The notes below the pieces were generated by a model. The model saw only the letters and a program-made list of their open reading frames with translations. It searched no databases and was not told where the DNA came from. From Saccharothrix sp. ST-888 (GTDB taxonomy: Bacteria; Actinomycetota; Actinomycetes; Streptomycetales; Streptomycetaceae), in NCBI RefSeq assembly GCF_000955975.1, contig NZ_JYJF01000149.1, positions 1-11,427 of the forward strand: a DNA stretch of 11,427 nt, in the 5' to 3' direction. Each line of letters opens with the position of its first letter. Within the stretch, counting starts at the first letter, position 1. Of this stretch, positions 6,497 through 11,427 are shown in pieces. The position numbers and the translations under genes were made by a program.

Positions 6497-7861
6497 ATGA
6501 ACACGTGGCAGGAGGACCGCCCGAGCGGCGGCGGCAGCTCGTACGGTCAGGGCAACGGCGCCGGCTCTCACGGTCGGGGCAGCGGTGCGGAGCCGCCGCT
6601 GCCGCCCTCGCTCAACCCGCGCGGGCCCGGCGCGCCCGCACCCCGCGGTCCGCAGCCCGCGGCACCGCAGGGCGGCGGCTACGGCGCCGCGCCCGGGTAC
6701 CCGCCGCGGCAGGGCGGGATGCCGGGTGCGGGCGTGCCCCGGCAGGGGGCGATGCCCCCCGGCTCCATACCTCCCGGGGCCGTGCCGTCGGGCCCCGTAC
6801 CCCCGGGTTCCGTGCCGCCCGGTTCCGTGCCGCCGGCCCGGGTGACGCCCGGGGACGGGGCGAACCCGCGCTGGCCGCGCAGCCGGAAGATCAAGGTGAC
6901 CGCACTGGCCCTGGTCGGCGCGCTGCTGGTGACCGGTCTCGGCACCTACTTCTGGGCCGACTCCAAGCTCAACCACGAGAACACCCTGGCCTCGTACCCG
7001 GGCCGCCCGCCGGCCGGGAAGGGCACCAACTGGCTGATCGTCGGTTCGGACAGCCGGGACGGGCTCACGGACGCGCAGAAGGACTCGATGCACACCGGTA
7101 CCGACACCGGTAAGCGCAGCGACTCGATGATGGTCCTGCACGTCGGGGACAACGGGAACACCCTGATGAGCATCCCGCGCGACTCCTGGGTGCCGATCCC
7201 GCAGCACCTGAACACCAACGGGAACGGCAAGACGATCCCCGCCACCACCGCGAAGATCAACGCGGCCTTCAACAACGGCGGCGGCCAGCTGCTGGTGCAG
7301 ACCATCGAGACCAACACCGGTATCCACATCGACCACTACGCCGAGATCGGCTTCGCCGGGTTCGTCGGCATCGTGGACTCGATCGGCGGTGTGAACATGT
7401 GCATCGACAAGGACATCTCGGACCAGGACTCGGGCCTCAACCTGAAGGCCGGCTGCCAGACCCTGAACGGCACCCAGTCGCTGGCCTTCGTCCGGCAGCG
7501 GCACCAGATGGCCGACCAGGACCTGGGCCGGATGCGCAACCAGCAGAAGTTCCTCTCCTCGCTGGGCAAGCAGGCGTCCTCCCCGGCCACCCTGCTCAAC
7601 CCGTTCACGCTCTACCCGATGATCAGCTCGGGCCTCGGCACCCTGATCGTGGACAACGACACCGGCCTGACCGACCTCGGCTCGTTCTTCCTGGCCATGA
7701 AGGGCGTCTCCGGCGGCAGCGGGAAGACCATCACCATCCCGGTCGGCAACGCCAACTACCGCACCCCGGACGGCGAGTCGGCGCTCAAGTGGGATCCGGT
7801 GAAGTCCAAGCAGGTCTTCGACGCCTTCAAGAACGACACCGCGGTGCCGGACGTCAAGTAG
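6497..7861 (+). CDS. LCP (LytR-CpsA-Psr) family cell-wall glycopolymer ligase with Pro-rich N-terminal tail
   Basis: A 454-residue protein. Residues 1-127 form a Gly/Pro-rich cytoplasmic tail containing six PPGSV-like pentapeptides (87-116). A basic RSRKIK precedes one membrane anchor (about 133-153). The LCP domain (about 177-355) shows WLIVGSDSRDGL, the SDSMM Asp, SIPRDSW (225-231), KINAAF, DSIGGV, FVRQRH (331-336) and LGRMRNQQKF. Two Cys (302 and 320) flank a short extracellular loop and could form a disulfide. There is no LytR_C domain, unlike the LCP gene at 2-1594. ATG 6497 is chosen because upstream in-frame sequence is the reverse strand of ssuE and its leader region. No Shine-Dalgarno is visible. 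The gene converges on the acyl-CoA dehydrogenase across a strong hairpin. Function is glycopolymer attachment to peptidoglycan by family; the substrate is unknown. Confidence 0.92.
   Translation: MNTWQEDRPSGGGSSYGQGNGAGSHGRGSGAEPPLPPSLNPRGPGAPAPRGPQPAAPQGGGYGAAPGYPPRQGGMPGAGVPRQGAMPPGSIPPGAVPSGPVPPGSVPPGSVPPARVTPGDGANPRWPRSRKIKVTALALVGALLVTGLGTYFWADSKLNHENTLASYPGRPPAGKGTNWLIVGSDSRDGLTDAQKDSMHTGTDTGKRSDSMMVLHVGDNGNTLMSIPRDSWVPIPQHLNTNGNGKTIPATTAKINAAFNNGGGQLLVQTIETNTGIHIDHYAEIGFAGFVGIVDSIGGVNMCIDKDISDQDSGLNLKAGCQTLNGTQSLAFVRQRHQMADQDLGRMRNQQKFLSSLGKQASSPATLLNPFTLYPMISSGLGTLIVDNDTGLTDLGSFFLAMKGVSGGSGKTITIPVGNANYRTPDGESALKWDPVKSKQVFDAFKNDTAVPDVK
6755..6844 (+). repeat. Six tandem 15-bp coding repeats (PPGSV-like pentapeptides)
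   Basis: Residues 87-116 of the LCP protein read PPGSI, PPGAV, PSGPV, PPGSV, PPGSV, PPARV in consecutive units. Units 4 and 5 are almost identical in DNA, which suggests expansion by slippage. Copy number may vary between strains. The repeats lie in the predicted cytoplasmic tail, before the membrane anchor. Confidence 0.8.
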
Positions 7862-7887
7862 CCCAAGTAGCCCGCCGAGCAGCACGA

Positions 7888-7920
7888 AGGGCCCCGCCGA
7901 CGCGCCGTCGGCGGGGCCCT
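7888..7920. terminator. Bidirectional terminator between LCP and acyl-CoA dehydrogenase genes
   Basis: Perfect 15-bp inverted repeat: AGGGCCCCGCCGACG (7888-7902), loop CGC (7903-7905) and its complement at 7906-7920. It lies between convergent stops at 7861 and 7935 and fills most of that gap. There is no T-run on either side, as is common for streptomycete terminators. Confidence 0.9.
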
Positions 7921-7934
7921 CTCGTCGCCGGTGG

Positions 7935-9098
7935 CTACGGCAGGTTGCGCGCCATGACGATCCGCTGGACCTGGTTCGTCCCTTCATAAATCTGGGTGAT
8001 CTTGGCGTCGCGCATCATGCGCTCGACCGGGTAGTCGCGGGTGTAGCCGTAGCCGCCGAGCAGCTGGACGGCGTCGGTGGTGATCTCCATGGCGACGTCC
8101 GAGGCGAAGCACTTGGCCGCGGCGCCGAAGAAGGTCAGGTCGCCGTCCAGGCGCTGGGACTTGGCGGCGGCCGCGTAGGTGAGCTGGCGGGCGGCCTCCA
8201 GCTTCATCGCCATGTCGGCCAGCATGAACTGGACGCCCTGGAACTCGGCGATGGCCTTGCCGAACTGCTTGCGCTCCTTGACGTAGCCCTTGGCGTAGTC
8301 GAGGGCGCCCTGGGCGATGCCGAGGGCCTGCGCGGCGATGGTGATGCGGGTGTGGTCCAGCGTCTTCATCGCGGTGGCGAAGCCGGTGCCCTCCGCGCCG
8401 ATGATGCGGTCGGCGGGGATCCGGACGTTGTCCAGGTAGACCTCGCGGGTCGGCGAGCCCTTGATGCCGAGCTTCTTCTCCGGCGCGCCGAAGGAGACGC
8501 CCTCGTCGCCCTTCTCGACCACGAAGGCCGAGATGCCCTTGGAGCGCTTCTCGGGGTCGGTCACCGCCATGACGGTGTAGAACTCCGAGACGCCCGCGTT
8601 GGTGATCCAGCGCTTCACGCCGTTGAGCACCCAGAAGTCGCCGTCGCGCTCGGCGCGGGTCTTCATGCCGGCGGCGTCCGAACCGGCGTCCGGCTCGGAG
8701 AGGCAGTACGAGAACATGCCCTCGCCGCGCGCCAGGGCGCCGAGGTACTTCTGCTTCAGCTCCTCGGAGCCGGAGAGCTGCACCGGCAGCGAGCCCAGCT
8801 TGTTGACGGCCGGGATCAGCGAGGAGGACGCGCAGACCCGGGCGACCTCCTCGATCACCAGCACGGTGGCCAGCGCGTCCGCGCCCTCGCCGCCGTACTC
8901 GGTGGGGACGTGGACCGCGTGCAGGTCGTTGGCCTGCAGCGCGTCCAGCGCCTCCTGCGGGAAGCGGCCGTGCTCGTCGACCTCGGCCGCGAACGGGGCG
9001 ATCTTCGCCTCGGCGAGCGAACGCACCGCCTCGCGGAGCATCTCGTGCTCGTCGCTGAGCCGGAACAGGTCGAAGTCCGCCCCTGAGTTGCCCGCCAT
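7935..9098 (-). CDS. Acyl-CoA dehydrogenase
   Basis: A 387-residue FAD enzyme that oxidises acyl-CoA to trans-2-enoyl-CoA in beta-oxidation or branched-chain amino acid breakdown, passing electrons to ETF. It shows the N-terminal helical domain (about 13-125), signature CLSEPDAGSD (132-141), the middle beta domain with WITNAG (164-169), RKQFG (276-280) and the C-terminal signature QLLGGYGYTRDYPVERMMRDAKI (345-367, cited by its ends QLLGGYG and MMRDAKI). The catalytic base is Glu372 in IYEGTNQVQR, the position seen in short-chain, butyryl and short/branched-chain enzymes. Full length for the family. ATG 9098 has AAGGGG 8 nt upstream. An AT-rich dyad and a TAGAAT box upstream suggest its own regulated promoter, separate from the LCP gene 112 bp upstream. 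Chain-length preference cannot be assigned. Confidence 0.95.
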   Translation of the reverse strand: MAGNSGADFDLFRLSDEHEMLREAVRSLAEAKIAPFAAEVDEHGRFPQEALDALQANDLHAVHVPTEYGGEGADALATVLVIEEVARVCASSSLIPAVNKLGSLPVQLSGSEELKQKYLGALARGEGMFSYCLSEPDAGSDAAGMKTRAERDGDFWVLNGVKRWITNAGVSEFYTVMAVTDPEKRSKGISAFVVEKGDEGVSFGAPEKKLGIKGSPTREVYLDNVRIPADRIIGAEGTGFATAMKTLDHTRITIAAQALGIAQGALDYAKGYVKERKQFGKAIAEFQGVQFMLADMAMKLEAARQLTYAAAAKSQRLDGDLTFFGAAAKCFASDVAMEITTDAVQLLGGYGYTRDYPVERMMRDAKITQIYEGTNQVQRIVMARNLP

Positions 9099-9120
9099 CT
9101 GCCTCGCCCCTTGACCGTGT

Positions 9121-9157
9121 TAGTTACCGTTAAGTAGCAGTATTGATCCTCATTCTA
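9121..9157 (-). promoter_or_regulatory. Promoter/operator candidate of the acyl-CoA dehydrogenase gene
   Basis: This is an AT-rich island in otherwise very GC-rich DNA. On the minus strand TAGAAT (9152-9157) matches five of six -10 bases, but no good -35 is present. Downstream, TAGTTA (9121-9126) and TAAGTA (9131-9136) form a dyad with one mismatched pair around CCGT, near +10 to +25 of the inferred transcript. That is a typical place for a repressor such as a TetR-type fatty-acid regulator. The regulator's identity is inference only. Confidence 0.5.
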
Positions 9158-9210
9158 GGCTCGCTCCCTGTCTACCCCGTACGTGACGTCCGCGACACCC
9201 CGCCCGGCGG

Positions 9211-10374
9211 TCAGCGGACGCTGTCGCCCAGGACGTCACCGCTGGTGCGGTGCGCGGCGAGGTACTCGCTCATCCGGTCGTTGCGCATGGCCTCCCAGAG
9301 CGGGGCCGCGGCCTCCCGGTCCAGCTTCACCGCGGCCTGGCCGTCGATGGTCGCGAAGCCGCCGAAGGGCGCGTTCATGAAGCTCACGTCGCCGACCCGC
9401 AGGCTGCGCATGCTCCAGGCCAGGTCGTACAGGTCGCTGTTGCTCAGCTTGTCGTCCACGCTCACCACGTCGCCCACCGACTGCAGCTGGCCGCCGAGCC
9501 TGGTCGGGCTGGAGAGGGTGCCCGAGTTCATGGTCTGCTTCATCAGGGCCCGCAGGAAGTTCTGCTGGCGCTTGGTGCGGTCCAGGTCCCCGTTGGGCAG
9601 GCCATGGCGCTCGCGGACGTACTGGAGGGCGGTGTCGCCGTCCATGTGCTGGGTGCCGGCGTCCCAGTGTCGGGCGCCGCCGACCGCCTCGATGGTCTTG
9701 GGGATGGTGATGTCCACGCCGCCGACCGCGTCGGTCAGCGAACGGAAGCCGTCCCAGTCGATCACCGCGATGTGGTCGATCCGGATGTCGGTGAGGTTCT
9801 GCACGGTCTGGACCATCAGCGCCGGGCCGCCCCAGGAGTACGCGGCATTGATCTTCGCCTGGCCGTGGCCGGGGATGTCCACCCAGGTGTCACGGGCGAT
9901 CGAGACCACCGAGACGCTTCTGCGGTCGGCGGCTATGTGCATCAGCATCATGGTGTCGCTGCGGGCCGCCCCCTCCTTCCAGGCCGGGCCCTTGGCCTCG
10001 GACCCGGTGGTCGGCACGTCCGAGCGGGCGTCCAGGCCGACCAGCAGGAAGGTCATGCCGCTGTGCGGGACGGCCTGCGGCTGGGCGGACTCCGGGAGGG
10101 TCGGGAAGGCGTTCGGAATGCGCTGCACCGAGGAGGCGTAGTGGTTCGCCGTCCAGTAGAGCGCGCCGACCCCGCCGCCGATCACCACCAGCAGGGCCAC
10201 CAGCGCCCAGAGAAGCACCCGCCGGGTGCGCCGCCGGCGCCCGCCGCCGGCAGGGTCCGCCGGCCCGGATCCGTCGGACTCCGCGGCGGACCGGTCGTCG
10301 AACAGGCTCAGGTGGGCGGGCTGGTCCGCGACCGGGTCGTGCTGCATGTCGTCCTTCGAATCCATGCCGGGCAT
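9211..10374 (-). CDS. LCP (LytR-CpsA-Psr) family cell-wall glycopolymer ligase
   Basis: A 387-residue LCP protein from ATG 10374. It has an acidic N-terminal tail (1-45), a basic RRRRTRR (46-52), one membrane anchor (about 53-75) and the LCP domain (about 107-275) with FLLVGLDARSD, the RSDTMML Asp (140), SIARDTW (159-164), KINAAYSWGG, DAVGGV, YVRERH (252-257) and DRTKRQQNF. It carries SIARD where the other two have SIPRD, and no cysteine at all. There is no LytR_C domain. The start is uncertain: ATG 10365 and GTG 10389 are in frame, none has a clear Shine-Dalgarno, and a dyad sits just before ATG 10374. The gene diverges from the sugar dehydrogenase. It likely ligates a wall polymer to peptidoglycan; which one is unknown. 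Confidence 0.92.
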   Translation of the reverse strand: MPGMDSKDDMQHDPVADQPAHLSLFDDRSAAESDGSGPADPAGGGRRRRTRRVLLWALVALLVVIGGGVGALYWTANHYASSVQRIPNAFPTLPESAQPQAVPHSGMTFLLVGLDARSDVPTTGSEAKGPAWKEGAARSDTMMLMHIAADRRSVSVVSIARDTWVDIPGHGQAKINAAYSWGGPALMVQTVQNLTDIRIDHIAVIDWDGFRSLTDAVGGVDITIPKTIEAVGGARHWDAGTQHMDGDTALQYVRERHGLPNGDLDRTKRQQNFLRALMKQTMNSGTLSSPTRLGGQLQSVGDVVSVDDKLSNSDLYDLAWSMRSLRVGDVSFMNAPFGGFATIDGQAAVKLDREAAAPLWEAMRNDRMSEYLAAHRTSGDVLGDSVR

Positions 10375-10375
10375 T

Positions 10376-10415
10376 CTGCCGTCAGTCACACGGATTCCCG
10401 TCACCGGGACGGCAG
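10376..10415 (-). promoter_or_regulatory. Hairpin immediately upstream of the third LCP gene start
   Basis: CTGCCGTC (10376-10383) and GACGGCAG (10408-10415) are perfectly complementary. Inside them ACGG (10390-10393) pairs with CCGT (10398-10401) across a symmetric 6-nt internal loop. In the mRNA the stem would end one nucleotide before ATG 10374, covering the ribosome landing site. It could be a translational control element or a protein operator. If translation starts at GTG 10389 the element would lie partly in the coding region. Confidence 0.45.
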
Positions 10416-10588
10416 TTCCGGGCGGTCCGCAACCACCCGGGAACACCATCGTTACCGACCGGCAGCCTGCCGCTCCCGGCGCCCGGCACGGACCGCTGCG
10501 GAGCCCGTCCGGCCGCCGGATACCATCGACCCCTGCGGCCGGACGCAGACCTGCACGGTTCCGGCACACCTGACATAAGGGGAAGCAC
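10416..10588. promoter_or_regulatory. Divergent promoter region between LCP gene and sugar dehydrogenase
   Basis: This region must carry promoters for both directions. On the plus strand GGATACCAT contains an extended -10-like TACCAT (10521-10526). On the minus strand TAACGA (10449-10454) is a possible -10. Neither has a good -35. CGGCAGCCTGCCG (10460-10472) is a perfect 6-1-6 palindrome between them, well placed to control both genes. Confidence 0.4.
10577..10582 (+). promoter_or_regulatory. Ribosome binding site of the sugar dehydrogenase gene
   Basis: AAGGGG with a 6-nt spacer to GTG 10589. It supports the GTG start, which is also where the Rossmann-fold sequence begins. Confidence 0.85.
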
Positions 10589-11427
10589 GTGACCCTCCGC
10601 ATCACGGTGATCGGCACCGGTTACCTCGGCGCGACGCACGCCGCCTGCATGGCGGAGCTCGGCTTCGAGGTGCTCGGCCTGGACATCGACCCGGAGAAGG
10701 TCGCCGCGCTGTCCGCCGGACGCGTGCCGATGTACGAGCCGGGCCTCGGCGAGCTGCTGCTCAAGCACGTTGCCGGGCAGCAGGGCTCGACCGGGCGGCT
10801 GCGCTTCACCACCTCGCCGCAGGAGCTCGCCGACTTCGGCGACGTGCACTTCATCTGCGTCAACACCCCGCAGAAGAAGGGCGAGTTCGCGGCCGACATG
10901 TCCTACGTGGACGCCGCGCTCGACTCCATCGCGCCCTACCTGACCCGGCCCACCCTGGTGGTCGGCAAGTCCACCGTCCCGGTCGGCAGCGCCGCCCGCC
11001 TGGCCGACCGGCTGGCCGAGCTCGCCCCCGCCGGCGCCGACGCGGAGCTCGCCTGGAACCCGGAGTTCCTGCGCGAGGGCTACGCCGTCGGCGACACCCT
11101 GCACCCCAACCGGCTGGTGGCGGGCGTGCGCAGCGAGCGGGCCGAGCAGCTGCTGCGCGAGGTGTACGCGACGCCGATCGCCGAGGGCGTCCCGTTCGTG
11201 GTCACCGACTTCCCGACCGCCGAGCTGGTCAAGGTCGCCGCCAACTCCTTCCTCGCCACCAAGATCTCCTTCATCAACGCGATGGCCGAGGTGTGCGAGA
11301 GCGCGGGCGCAGACGTGGTCCGGCTCAGCCAGGCGCTCGCCCACGACGACCGGATCGGCGCCAAGTTCCTCGGTGCCGGGCTCGGCTTCGGCGGCGGCTG
11401 CCTGCCCAAGGACATCCGCGCCTTCAT
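10589..11427 (+). CDS. ugd: UDP-glucose/GDP-mannose-type dehydrogenase (probably UDP-glucose 6-dehydrogenase), 3'-truncated
   Basis: The first 279 codons of an NAD-dependent nucleotide-sugar dehydrogenase, which oxidises the sugar C6 alcohol to a carboxylate in two steps (UDP-glucose to UDP-glucuronate in the best-known case). The Rossmann motif is GTGYLG (9-14) with acidic Asp32/Asp34 at the end of the second strand. ICVNTPQ and STVPVGS follow. NPEFLREG carries Glu159, ELVKVAANSF carries Lys215 and Asn219, and GGGCLPKD carries the catalytic Cys271. All expected active-site residues of the N-terminal half are present. The frame runs off the right edge, so the C-terminal UDP-binding domain (family length about 440 aa) is not visible. 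GTG 10589 is supported by AAGGGG 6 nt upstream. The substrate is inferred; UDP-glucose is likeliest. Next to an LCP ligase it may supply glucuronate for an acidic wall polymer. Confidence 0.92.
   Translation, partial: MTLRITVIGTGYLGATHAACMAELGFEVLGLDIDPEKVAALSAGRVPMYEPGLGELLLKHVAGQQGSTGRLRFTTSPQELADFGDVHFICVNTPQKKGEFAADMSYVDAALDSIAPYLTRPTLVVGKSTVPVGSAARLADRLAELAPAGADAELAWNPEFLREGYAVGDTLHPNRLVAGVRSERAEQLLREVYATPIAEGVPFVVTDFPTAELVKVAANSFLATKISFINAMAEVCESAGADVVRLSQALAHDDRIGAKFLGAGLGFGGGCLPKDIRAF

Noticed and set aside
6431..7987. Minus-strand open frame of 518 codons opposite the second LCP gene
   Set aside because: It is Val/Gly/Arg-rich without a recognisable domain and runs through the terminator at 7888-7920. 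The LCP protein on the plus strand is unmistakable.
8352..10578. Plus-strand open frames opposite the acyl-CoA dehydrogenase and the third LCP gene
   Set aside because: Low-complexity translations with no domain signal. Both minus-strand genes carry intact family motifs.
10382..11344. Minus-strand open frame of 320 codons opposite the sugar dehydrogenase
   Set aside because: The plus frame from GTG 10589 has a ribosome binding site, Rossmann motif and catalytic residues. The minus frame has none of these.

Overview
The window is very GC-rich, with G or C in most third codon positions and frequent GTG starts. Its set of LytR-CpsA-Psr (LCP) cell-wall ligases, an actinobacterial sulfur-type leader peptide and an FtsX-type ABC exporter fits a streptomycete (Streptomyces, Kitasatospora or a close relative). 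It looks like chromosomal core sequence. I see no insertion sequences, phage genes, tRNAs, rRNAs or CRISPR.

Layout. (1) Positions 2-1594, plus strand: an LCP protein with a LytR_C domain, its N-terminus cut off by the window edge. (2) A perfect 17-bp hairpin (1763-1800) separates it from the convergent ABC pair: permease 1838-4402 and ATPase 4415-5203, both minus strand and translationally coupled. (3) ssuE, an NADPH:FMN reductase (5477-6055, minus), preceded by a 28-codon leader ORF (6247-6333, minus) ending in Ser-Cys-Ser-Leu-Cys-Arg-Gly, with a structured region between them. (4) A second LCP protein with a long Pro/Gly-rich N-terminal tail (6497-7861, plus), ending at a perfect 15-bp hairpin (7888-7920). 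(5) An acyl-CoA dehydrogenase (7935-9098, minus) with an AT-rich dyad upstream. (6) A third LCP protein (9211-10374, minus). (7) Divergent from it, a UDP-glucose/GDP-mannose-type dehydrogenase (10589 to the window end, plus), cut at its 3' end just after the catalytic Cys.

How the genes relate. The three LCP proteins would sit in the membrane and attach lipid-linked anionic glycopolymers to peptidoglycan. The sugar dehydrogenase would supply a uronic-acid nucleotide sugar of the kind used in such polymers. Together they suggest an envelope glycopolymer locus. The ABC exporter, ssuE and the acyl-CoA dehydrogenase have no evident mechanistic link to it.

The most distinctive element is the Cys-bearing leader peptide ahead of ssuE. 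It is too short for routine gene calling and matches the sulfur-responsive attenuation leaders known in actinobacteria. I do not see a clearly novel multi-gene system. The best leads are this leader and its downstream structure, the clustering of three architecturally different LCP paralogs, and the hairpins immediately before two LCP start codons that lack a Shine-Dalgarno sequence.
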